A stretch of DNA of 64,000 bases from Aristolochia californica (taxonomy: Eukaryota; Streptophyta; Magnoliopsida; Piperales; Aristolochiaceae), in assembly GCA_029961685.1 (NCBI GenBank), contig JARWKL010000015.1, positions 11,530,801 through 11,594,800 of the forward strand. Direction: 5' to 3'. A model generated the notes under the pieces. The model had not been told where the DNA came from. It worked only from the letters and a program-made list of their open reading frames with translations, and ran no database searches. A program made the position numbers and the translations under genes. Positions 26,443 through 37,800 of the stretch are shown here, one piece after another. Position 1 is the first letter of the stretch. Each line of letters starts with the position of its first letter.

Positions 26443-29400
26443 GCACACAAGAACTCTTAAATTTGCATTTCGTTGCGATCTTATATCTTTTTTGTTTATG
26501 AGGAAAAATGGGAAAGTGAAAACTCAAGCTTGGATTTGAAAAAAAAAATTTTGAAATGCACAAACGCTGAGAGTGATAATTCCAAAAAGTATCATATATT
26601 TTTAAGGAAAGGCAAAAAGTGGGTTGTTTGGCTCTGGTAAATATCCAACCACTTGAGAATTTGACTTTTTCTTCTACCCGTAATTTTTGGATCTGTAGGC
26701 CACTTGCATCCTCAACATGCTTGTGGCATGCATATCCACCACACTTAAAACATGTTAGGATCAGTTAGAGGTCTCTTTCCTATAAAATTCCACCAAGCTA
26801 TTATTATTAGGAGGTTGTCACTAGTGGAATTTCCCAAACATGAATTTTGGAGTTCATTTTTAGCGCGTGAAATAATTTTATATTTATTATTATAGTTTTC
26901 AAATTTTTTTGCCCACATGAACTCTAAAATTTTCATTTTGTTGCGATCTTATATCTTTTTTGTTTACGTAGAAAAATGGGAGAGTAAAAACTCAAATTCA
27001 GATCTGAAAAAAAAATTTGAAATGGACAAATGCTGAGAGAGATAATTCCAAAAGTATCTGTGATTTTTAAGGTTAGGCAGAAAGTGGGTTGTTTGGCTCT
27101 GGTAAATATCCAACCACTTGAGAATTTAACTTTTTCTTCTCCCCTTAATTTTTGGATCTGAAGACCACTTGCATCCTCAACATGCTTGTGGCATGCATAT
27201 CCACCACACTTAAAACATGTTAGGATCAGTTAGAGGTCTCTTTCCTATAAAATTCCACCAACCAATTATTATTAGGGGGTTGTACTAGTCGAATTTCCCA
27301 AATATGGATTTTGAGTTCATTTTTAGTGCGTGAAATAATTTTCTATTTATTATTATAGTTTTCAAATTTTTTTGCACACATGAACTCTAATATTTTCATT
27401 TTGTTGCGATCTTATATCTTTTTTGTTTATGAGGAAATATGTGAGAGTGAAAACTTTGGTTTGGATCTGAAAAAAAAAAATTTGAAATGCACGAATTTTG
27501 AGAGAGATAATTCCAAAAAGTATCTGTTATTTTTAAGGATAGGCAAAATGTGGGTTGTTTGGCTCTGGTAAATATCCAACCACTTGAGAATTTATCTTTT
27601 TCTGCTCCCCCAAATTTTTGAATCATTACGCCACTTGCATTCTCAACATGCTTGTGGCATGAATATCCACAACACTTAATACATGTTAGGATCAGTTAGA
27701 GGTCTCTTTCTGATAAAATTCCACCAAGCTATTATTAGGGGGCTGTACTAATGGAATTTCCCAAACATGGATTTTGGAGTTCATTTTTAGTGCGTGAAAT
27801 AATTTTTTGTTTATTATTATAGTTTTCAAATTTTTTTGCACACATGAACTCTTAAATTTTCTTTTTGTTGAGATCTTATACCTTTTTTGTTTACGAGAAA
27901 AATGGGAGAGTGAAAACTCAATTTTTGATCTAAAAAAAAAAGAAATTTGAAATGCACAAATGCTGAGAGAGATAATTCCAAAAAGTATCTGTGATTTTTA
28001 AGGATAGGCAAAAAGTGGGTTGTTTGGCTCTGGTAAATATCCAACCACTAGAGAAATTAACTTTTTCTACTCCCCCTAATTTTTGGATCATTAGGCCACT
28101 TACCCCTCAACTTGCTTGTGGCATGCATATCCACCACACTTAAAACATGTTAGGATAAGTTAGAGGTCTCTTTCCTATAAAATTCCACCAAGCTATTTTT
28201 AGGGGGCTGTACTAGTGAAATTTTAAAAACATGGATTTTGGAGTTCATTTTTAGTGCGTGAAATAATTTTCTCTTTATTATTATAGTTTTCAAATTTTTT
28301 TGCACACATGAACTCTAAAATTTTCATTTTGTTGTGATCTTATATCTTTTTTGTTTATGAGGAAAAATGGGAGGGTGCAAACTCAAGTTTGGACCTGAAA
28401 AAACAAAAAAATTTGAAATGCACAAATGCTGAGAGAGATAATTCCAAAAAGTATCTGTGATTTTTAAGGATAGGCAAAATGTGGGTTGTTTGGCTCTGGT
28501 AAATATCCAACCACTTGAGAATTTAACTTTTTCTACTCCCCCTAATTTTTTGATCATTAGGACACTTGCATCCTCAACATGCATGTGGCATGCATATCCA
28601 CCACACTTAAAACATGTTAGGATCAGTTAGAGGTCTCTTTCCTATAAAATTCCACCAAGCTATTATTAGGGGGTTGTACTAGTGGAATTTCCGAAAAATG
28701 GATTTTGGAGTTCAGTTTTAGTGCGTGAAATAATTTTCTATATATTATTATAGTTTTCAATTTTTTTTGCACACATGAACTCTGAAATTTTCATTTTGTT
28801 GCAATCTTATATCTTTTTTGTTTACGAGGAAAAATCAGACAGTGAAAACTCAAGTTTGGACCTAAAAAAAAAATTTTAAATGCACAAATACTGAGAGAGA
28901 GAATTCCAAAAAGTATCTGTGATTTTTAAGAATAGGCAAAAAATGAAAAGTGGGTTGTTTGGCTCTGGTAAATATCCACCCACTTGAGAATTTATCATTT
29001 TCGACTCCCCCTAATTTTGGGATCATTAGGCCACTTGCATCCTCAACATGCTTGTGGCATGCATATCCACCACACTTAAAACATGTTAGGATCAGTTGGA
29101 GGTCTCTTTCCTATAAAATTCCACCAAGCTATTATTAGGGGGCTGTACAAGTGGAATTTCCCAAACATGGATTTTGGAGTTCATTTTTAGTGTGTGAAAT
29201 AATTTTCTATTTATTATTATAGTTTTCAAATTTTTTTGCACACATGAACTCTAAAGTTTTCATTTTGTTGCGATCTTATATCTTTTTTGTTTACGAGGAA
29301 AAATGGGAGAGTGACAACACAAGTTTGGATCTGAAAAAAAAAAAATTTGAAATGCACAAATGCTGAGAGAGATAATTCCAAAAAGTATCTGTGATTTTTA

Positions 29401-30162
29401 AGGATAGGTAAAAAGTGGGTTGTTTGGCTTTGGTAAATATGCAACCACTTGAGAATTTGACCTTTTCTACTCCCCCAAATTTTTGGATCTGAAGGCCATT
29501 TGCATCCTCAACATGCTTGTGGCATGCGTATCCACCACACTTAAAACATGTTATGATCAGTTAGAGGTATCTTTCCTGTAAATTCCAGCAAGCTATTATT
29601 AGAGGGTTGTACTAGTCGAATTTCCCAAACATGGATTTTGGAGTTCATTTTTAGTCCGTGAAATAATTTTCTATTTATTATTATAGTTTTCATATTTTTT
29701 TGCACACATGAACTCTCTAATTTTTATTTCGTTGCGATCATATATCTTTTTTGTTTATGAGGAAATATGGGAGAGAGTAAACTCAAACTGGATCTGAAAA
29801 AAAAAATTTGAAATGCACAAATGCTGAGAGAGATAATTCCAAAAAGTATCTGTGATTTTTAAGGATCGGCAAAAATTGGGTTGTTTGGCTCTAGTAAATA
29901 TCCAACCATTTTAGAATTTAACTTTTTCTTCTCCCCCTAATTTTTGGATCATTAGGCCACTTGCATCCTCAACATGCTTGTAGCATGCATATCCACCACA
30001 CTTAAAACATGTTAGGATCAGTTAGAGGTCTCTTTCCTATAAAATTCCACCAAGCTATTATTAGGGGGCTGTACTAGTGGAATTTCCCAAACATAGATTT
30101 TGGAAGTCATTTTTAGTGCCTGAAATAATTTTCTATTTAAATTATAGTTTTCAAATTTTTTT

Positions 30163-30628
30163 GCACACATGAACTCTAAAGTTTTCATTTTGTTGCGATC
30201 TTATATCTTTTTTGTTTACGAGGAAAAATGGGAGAGTGAAAACTCCAGTTTGGATCTGAAAAATAAAAAAATTTGAAATGCACAAATGCTGAGAGAGATA
30301 ATTCCAAAAAATATCTGTGATTTTTAAGGATAGGTAAAAAGTGGGTTGTTTGGCTCTGGTAAATATGCAACCACTTGAGAATTTGACTTTCTCTACTCCC
30401 CCTAATTTTTGGATCTGAAGGCCATTTGCATCCTCAACATGCTTGTGACATGCGTTTCCACCACACTTAAAACATGTTAGGATCAGTTAGAGGTATCTTT
30501 CCTATTAAATTCCACCAAGCTATTATTAGGGGGTTGTACTAGTGGAATTTCCCAAACATGGATTTTGGAGTTCATTTTTACTCCGTGAAATAATTTTCTA
30601 TTTATTATTATAGTTTTCAAATTTTTTT
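30163..30628 (+). repeat. Type f monomer, copy in unit 4
   Basis: It carries the same d-like marks and the same preceding TTCTATTTAAATTATAG as the f monomer at 23.65 kb, 6,512 bp upstream. Small private changes occur, such as GTGACATGCG for GTGGCATGCG after the landmark at 30437. Confidence 0.8.
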
Positions 30629-31556
30629 GCACACTCGAACTGTAAAATTTTCATTTCGTTGCGATCTTATATCTTTTTTGTTTACAACGAAAAATGGCAG
30701 AGAGAAAACTCAGGTTTGGATCTGAAAATAAAAAAAATTTGAAATGCACAAATGCTGAGAGAGATAATTCGAAAAAGTATATGTGATTTTTAAGGATGGG
30801 CAAAAAGTGGGTTGTTTGGCTCTAGCAATTATGCAACCACTTGAGAATTTGACTTTTTCTACTCCCCCTAATTTTTGGATCTGAAGCCCACTTGCATCCT
30901 CAACATGCTTGTGGCATGCGTATCCACCACACTTAAAACATGTTAGGATCATTTAGAGCTCTCTTTCCTATAAAATTCCACCAAGCTATTATTATTAGGG
31001 GGTTGTACTAGTGGAATTAACCAAACATGGATTTTGGAGTTCATTTTTAGTGCGTCAAATAATTTTCTATTTATTATTATAGTTTTCAAATTTTTTTGCA
31101 CACATGAACTCTAAAATTTTCATTTTGTTGCGATCTTTTATCTTTTTTGTTTACGAGGAAATATGGGAGAGTGAAAACTCAAATTTGGATCTGAAAAAAA
31201 AAAAATTCAAATGTACAAATGTTGAGATAGATTATTCCAAAAAGTATCTGTGATTTTTAAGGATAGGCAAAAAGTGGGTTGATTGGCGCAGGTAAATATC
31301 CAACCATTTCAGAATTTGACTTTTTCTGCTCCCCCTAATTTTTGGATCTGAAGGCCACTTGGATCCTCAACGTGCTTGTGGCATGCATATCCACCACACT
31401 TAAAATAGGATAGGATCAGTTAAAGGTTCCTATAAAATTCCACCAAGCTATTATTAGGGGGTTGTACTAGTGGAATTTCCCAAACATGGATTTTAGAGTT
31501 CATTTTTAGTGCGTGAAATAATTTTCTATTTATTAATATATTTTTCAAATTTTTTT

Positions 31557-32955
31557 GCACACATGTACTCTAAAATTTTCATTTTGTTGCGATATTATAT
31601 CTTTTTTGCTTACGAGGAAAAATGGGAGAGTGAAAACTCAAGTTTGGATATTAAAAAAAAAAAATTTGAAATGCACAAATGCTGAGAGAGATAATTCCAA
31701 AAAGTATCTGTGATTTTTAAGGATAGGCAAAAAGTGGGTTGTTTGGCTCTGGTAAATATCCAACGACTTGAGAATTTGACTTTTTCTACTCCCTCTAATT
31801 TTTTGATCTGAAGGCCGCTTCCATCCTCAACATGCTTGTGGCATGCATATCCACCGCACTTAAAACAAGTTAGGATCAGTTAGAGGTCTCTTTCCTATTA
31901 AATTCCACCAAGCTATTATTAGGGGGTTGTACTAGTGGAATTTCCCAAACATGGATTTTGGAGTTCATTTTTAGTGCGTGAAATAATTTTTTATTTATTA
32001 TTATAGTTTTGAAATTTTTAAGCACACATGAACTCTAAAATTTTCATTTCGTTGCGATCTTATATCTTTTTTGCTTTCGAGGTAAAATGGAAGAGTGAAA
32101 ACTCAAGTTTGGTTGTGAAAAAAAAAATTTGAAATGCACAAATGCTGAGAGAGATAATTCCAAAAAGTATCTGTGATTTTTTAGGATAGACAAAAAGTGG
32201 GTTGTTTGGCTCTGGTAAATATCCAACCACTTGAGAATTTGACTTTTCTACTCACCCTAATTTTTGGATCTGAAGTCCACTTGCATCCTCCACTTGCTTG
32301 TGGCATGCATATCCACCACTCTTGAAACCTGTTAGAATCAGTTAGATGTCTATTTTCTTTAAAAATTTACCAAGCTATTATTGTTAGGGGGTTGTACTTG
32401 TCGAATTTCCCAAACATGAATTTTGGATTTCATTTTTAGTGCGTGAAATAATTTTCTATTTATTATTATAGTTTTCAAATTTTTTTGCACACAAGAACTC
32501 TTAAATTTTCATTTTTTTCCGATCTTATATCTTTTTTATTTTCGAGGAAAAATGGGAGAGTGAAATCTCAATTTTGGATCTGAAAAAAAAAAAAAATTGA
32601 AATGCACAAAATCTAAGTGAGATAATTCCAAAAAGTATCTGTGATTTTTAAGGATAGGCAAAAAGTGGGTTGTTTGGCTCTGGTAAATATCCAACCACTT
32701 GAGAATTTAAGATTTTCTACTCCCCCTAATTTTTAGATCTGAAGGCCACTTGCATCCTCAACATGCTTGTGGCATGCATATCCACCACACTTAAAACATG
32801 TTAGGAGAAGTTAGAGGTCTCTTTCCTATAAAATTCCACCAAGCTATTATTATTATTGGGTTGTACTAGTGGCATTTCCCAAACATAGATTTTGGAGTTC
32901 ATTTTTAGTGCGTGAAATAATTTTCTATTTATTATTATAGTTTTCAAATATTTTT
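31557..32955 (+). repeat. Types i-j-k, three-monomer insertion, copy in unit 4
   Basis: Landmarks 31830, 32292 and 32761 match those of unit 3 at 6,511-6,513 bp. All diagnostic words recur: CATGTACTCT, CACCGCACTT, TTTGGTTGTGAAAA, GTCTATTTTCTTTAAAAA and ATTATTATTATTGGG. Type k here has a longer A-run and TTTTTTTCCGATC. Confidence 0.88.
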
Positions 32956-33887
32956 GAACACAAGAACTCTTAAATTTGCATTTCGTTGCGATCTTATATC
33001 TTTTTTGTTTACGAGGAAAAATGGGAAAGTGAAAACTCAAGCTTGGATTTGAAAAAAAAAAATTTGAAATGCACAAATGCAGAGAGAGAAAATTCCAAAA
33101 AGTATCATATATTTTTAAGGAATGGCAAAAAGTGGGTTGTTGAGCTCTAGTAAATATCCAACCACTTGAGAATTTGACTTTTTCTGCTACCCCTAATTTT
33201 TGGATCTGGAGGCCACTTGCATCCTCAACATGCTTGTGGCATGCATATCCACCACACTTAAAAGATGTTAGGATCAGTTAGAGGTCTATTTCCTATAAAA
33301 TTCCACCAAGCTATTATTATTAGGCAGTTGTACTTGTGGAATTTCCCAAACATGCATTTTTGAGTTCATTTTTAGCGCGTGAAATAATTTTATATTTATT
33401 ATTATAGTTTTCAAATTTTTTTGCCCACATGAACTCGAAAATTTTCATTTCGTTGCGTTCTTATGTCTTTTTTGTTTACGTGGAAAAATGGGAGAGTAAA
33501 AACTCAAATTCAGATCTGAAAAAAAAAATTTGAAATGGACAAATGCTGAGAGAGATAATTCCAAAAGTATATGTGATTTTTAATGTTAGGCAAAAAAGTG
33601 GATTGTTCGGCTCTGGTAAATATCCAACCACTTGAGAATTTAACTTTTTCTACTCCCCTTAATTTTTGGATCTGAAGACCACTTGCATCCTCAACATGCT
33701 TGTGGCATGCATATCCACCACACTTAAAACATGTTAGGATCAGTTAGAGGTCTCTTTCCTATAAAATTCCACCAACCAATTATTATTAGGGGGTTGTACA
33801 AGTCGAATTTCCCAAATATGGATTTTGAGTTCATTTTTAGTGAGTGAAATAATTTTCTATTTATTATTATAGTTTTCAAAGTTTTTT
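32956..33887 (+). repeat. l-m pair, first copy of a tandem dimer duplication
   Basis: Two monomers, 932 bp, with landmarks 33228 (l) and 33694 (m). Shared words with the next copy include CAAGCTTGGATTTG, CACAAATGCAGAGAGAGA, AGTATCATATATTTTTAAGG, CAGTTGTACTTGTGG, CTTTTTTGTTTACGTGG and GGCAAAAAAGTGGATTGTTC. The variant GCAGAGAGAGAAAATTCC occurs only in these two copies. Confidence 0.9.
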
Positions 33888-34819
33888 GCACACATGAACT
33901 CTCTAATTTGCATTTCGTTGCGATCTTATATCTTTTTTGTTTACGAGGAAAAATGGGAAAGTGAAAACTCAAGCTTGGATTTGAAAAAAAAAAATTTGAA
34001 ATGCACAAATGCAGAGAGAGAAAATTCCAAAAAGTATCATATATTTTTAAGGAATGGCAAAAAGTGGGTTGTTTAGCTCTAGTAAATATCCAACCACTTG
34101 AGAATTTGACTTTTTCTTCTACCCCTAATTTTTGGATCTGGAGGCCACTTGCATCCTCAACATGCTTGTGGCATGCATATCCACCACACTTAAAAGATGT
34201 TAGGATCAGTTAGAGGTCTATTTCCTATAAAATTCCACCAAGCTATTATTATTAGGCAGTTGTACTTGTGGAATTTCCCAAACATGCATTTTTGAGTTCA
34301 TTTTTAGCGCGTGAAATAATTTTATATTTATTATTATAGTTTTCAAATTTTTTTGCCCACATGAACTCTAAAATTTTCATTTTGTTGCTTTCTTATGTCT
34401 TTTTTGTTTACGTGGAAAAATGGGAGAGTAAAAACTCAAATTCAGATCTGAAAAAAAAAATTTGAAATGGACAAATGCTGAGAGAGATAATTCCAAAAGT
34501 ATCTGTGATTTTTAATGTTAGGCAAAAAAGTGGATTGTTCGGCTCTGGTAAATATCCAACCACTTGAGAATTTAACTTTTTCTACTCCCCTTAATTTTTG
34601 GATCTGAAGACCACTTGCATCCTCAACATGCTTGTGGCATGCATATCCACCACACTTAAAACATGTTAGGATCAGTTAGAGGTCTCTTTCCTATAAAATT
34701 CCACCAACCAATTATTATTAGGGGGTTGTACTAGTCGAATTTCCCAAATATGGATTTTGAGTTCATTTTTAGTGAGTGAAATAATTTTCTATTTATTATT
34801 ATAGTTTTCAAATTTTTTT
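33888..34819 (+). repeat. l-m pair, second copy of a tandem dimer duplication
   Basis: Landmarks 34160 and 34626 are both exactly 932 bp after those of the first copy. The left end is a hybrid: CACATGAACTCTCTAATTT matches the monomer beginning at 34,820, whereas TTGCATTTCGTTGCG and all that follows matches type l. The exchange point is therefore near 33,895-33,925, in sequence common to both parents. Only a few single-base differences separate the copies, suggesting a recent event. Confidence 0.9.
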
Positions 34820-37800
34820 GCACACATGAACTCTCTAATTTTCATTTCGTTGCGATCTTATATCTTTTTTGTTTACGAGGAAAAATGGGAGAGTGAAAAC
34901 TCTAGTTTGGATCTGAAAAAAAAAAAATTTCAAATGCACAAATGCTGAGAGAGATAATTCCAAAAAGTATCTGTGATTTTTAAGGTTAGGCAAAAAGTGG
35001 GTTGTTTGGCTCTGGTAAATATCCAACCACTTGAGAATTTAACTTTTTCTACTCCCCTTAATTTTTGGATCTGAAAACCACTTGCACCCTTAACATGCTT
35101 GTGGCATGCATATCCACCACACTTAAAACATGTTAGGATCAGTTAGAGTTCTCTCTCCTATAAAATTCCACCAAGCAATTATTATTAGGGGTTTGTACTA
35201 GTGGAATTTCCCAAACATGGATTTTGGAGTTCATTTTTAGTGTGTGAAATAATTTTCTATTTATTATTATAGTTTTCAAATTTTTTTTGCACACATGAAC
35301 TCTAAAATTTTCATTTCGTTGCGATCTTATATCTTTTTTATTTACGAGGAAAAATGGGAGAGTGAAAACTCAAGTTTGGATCTGAAAAGTAAAAAATTGA
35401 AATGCACAAATGCTGAGAGAGATAATTCCAAAAAGTATCTTTGATTTTTAAGGATATGCAAAAAGTGGGTTGTTTGGCTCTGGTAAATATCCAACCACTT
35501 GAGAATTGGACTTTTTCTACTCCCCCTAATTTTTGGATCTGGAGGCCACTTGCATCCTCAACATGCTTGTGGCATGCATATCCACCACACTTAAAACATG
35601 TTAGGATCAGTTAGAGGTCTCTTTCCTATATAATTTCACCAAGCTATTATTATTAGGGGGTTGTACTAGTGGAAGTTCCCAAACATGGATTTATAAGTTC
35701 ATTTTTAGCGCGTGAAATAATTTTTTTTTTTTATTATTATAGATTTCAAATTTTTTTTCACACATGAACTCTAAAATTTTCATTTTGTTGCGATCTTTTA
35801 TCTTTTTTGGTTACGAGGAAAAATGGGAGAGTGAAAACTCAAGTTTGGATCTGAAAAGAAAAATTTGAAATACACAAATGCTAAGAGAGATAATTGCAAA
35901 AAGTGTATGTGATTTTTAAGGATAGGCAAAAAGTGGGTTGTTTGGCTCTGGTAAATATCCAACCACTTGAGAATTTACCTTTTTCTACCCCCCCTATTTT
36001 TTGGATCTAAAGGCCACTTGCATCATCAACATGCTTGTGGAATGCATATCCACCACACTTAAAATATGTTAGGATCAGTTAGAGGTCTCTTTCCTATAAA
36101 ATTCCACCATGCTATTATTATTAGGGGGTTTTACTAGTGGAATTTCCCAAACATGGATTTTGGAGTTCATTTTTAGTGCGTGAAATAATTTTCTATTTAT
36201 TATTATTGTTTGCAAATTTTTTTGCAGACATGAACTCTAAAATTTTCATTTTTTTGCGATCTTATATCTTTTTTGTTTACGAGGAAAAATTTGAGAGAGA
36301 AAACTCAAGTTTGGATCTGAAAAAAAAAAAAATTTGAAATGCACAAATGCTGAGAGAGATAATTCCAAAAAGTATATGTGATTTTTAAGGATAGCCAAAA
36401 AGTGGGTTGTTTGGCTCTGGTAAGTATCCAACCACTTGAGAATTTGACTTTTTCTACTACCCCTAATTTTTGGATCTGAAGGCCACTTGCATCCTCAACA
36501 TGCTTGTGGCATGCATATCCAGCGCACTTAAAACAGGTTAGGATCAGTTAGAGGTCTCTCTCCTATAAAATTCCACCATGCTATTGTTATTAGGGGGTTG
36601 TACTAGTGGAAGTTCCCAAACATGGATTTTGAAGTTCATTTTAAGTGCGTGAAATAATTTTTTATTTATTATTATAGTTTTCAAATTTTTTTGCACACAT
36701 GAACTCTTAAATTTTCATTTTGTTGCGATCTTATATCTTTTTTGTTTACGAGCAAAAATGGGAAAGTGAAAGCTTAAGTTAGGATCTGAAAAAAATAAAA
36801 TTGAAATGCAAAAATGCTGAGAGAGATAATTCCAAAAAGTATCTGTGATTTTTAAGGATAGGCAAAAAGTGGGTTGTTTGGCTCTGGTAACTATCCAACC
36901 ACTTGAGAATTTAACTTTTTCTACTCCCCCTAATTTTTGGATATGTAGGTCACTTGCATCCTCAACATGCTTGTGGTATGCATATCTACCACACTTAAAA
37001 AAATTAAGGATCAGTTAGAGGTCTCTTTCATGTAAAATTCCACAAAGCTATTATTATTAGGGGGTTGTACTAGTGGAATTTCCCAAACAGGGATTTTGGA
37101 GTTCATTTTTAGAGCGTGAAATAATTTTCTATTTAATATTAAAGTTTTCAAATTTTTTTGCACACATGAACTATAAAATTTTCATTTCGTTGCGATCTTA
37201 TATCTTTTTTGTTTACGAGGAAAAATGGTAGAGTGAAAACTCAAGTTTAGATCTGAAAAAAAAAAATTTGAAATGCACAAATGCTGAGAGAGTTAATTCC
37301 AAAAAGTGTCTGTGATTTTTAAGGTTAGGTAAAAAGTGGGTTGTTTGGCTCTGGTAAATATCCAACCACTTGAAAATTTGCTTTTTCAACTCCCCCTCAT
37401 TTTTGGATCTGGAGGCCACTTGCATCCTCAACATGCTTGTTGCATGCATATCCACCAAACTTAAAACATGTTAAGATCAGTTAGAGGTCTCTTTCCTATA
37501 AAATTTCACCAAGCTATTATTATTAGGGGGTTGTACTTGTGGATTTTCCCATACATGGATTTTGGAGTTCATTTTAAGTGCGTGAAATAATTTTTTTTAT
37601 TATTATTGTTTTCAATTTTTTTTGCACACATGAACTCTAAAATTTTCATTTTGTTGCGATCTTACATGTTTTTATTTTACGAGGAAATATAGGAGAGTGA
37701 AAACTCAAGTTTGGATCTGAAAAAAAAATTTGAAATGCACAAATGCTGAGAGAGATAATTCCAAAAAGTATATGTGATTTTTAAGGATAGGCAAAAAGTG

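Larger units (their letters stand above)
21335..27837 (+). repeat. HOR unit 3: full 14-mer a b c d e f g h i j k l m n
   Basis: Fourteen monomers, 6,503 bp. It contains separate a and b monomers again, plus f between e and g, and i-j-k between h and l, none of which occurs in units 1 and 2. Monomer a here lacks about 13 bp (GTTGAGATTTGTTTACGAG near 21,366), giving a 451-bp interval. All later offsets to unit 4 are 6,511-6,516 bp. Confidence 0.93.
27838..33887 (+). repeat. HOR unit 4: second 14-mer copy, a through m, n missing
   Basis: Thirteen monomers, 6,050 bp. Each landmark is 6,511-6,516 bp after its partner in unit 3 (28110 after 21594, through 33694 after 27180). The expected n monomer near 34.16 kb is replaced by a second l. 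This ends the regular HOR. Confidence 0.92.
12504..34819 (+). repeat. Zone 2: higher-order repeat region with 14 monomer types (a-n)
   Basis: Landmarks of the same type recur at constant offsets of about 4,183 bp (9 monomers), 4,639 bp (10) and 6,511-6,516 bp (14). Types by landmark: a 12775, 21594, 28110; b 13241, 22061, 28577; a/b hybrid 17424; c 13710, 17893, 22532, 29046; d 14175, 18358, 22997, 29511; e 14637, 18820, 23460, 29972; f 23925, 30437; g 15103, 19286, 24391, 30903; h 15570, 19752, 24859, 31370; i 25318, 31830; j 25781, 32292; k 26248, 32761; l 16029, 20211, 26715, 33228, 34160; m 16495, 20677, 27180, 33694, 34626; n 16961, 21143, 27646. Copies of one type are far closer to each other than to neighbouring types; a hand comparison of about 190 bp of d (14.2 versus 18.4 kb) shows about four differences. 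Confidence 0.93.
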
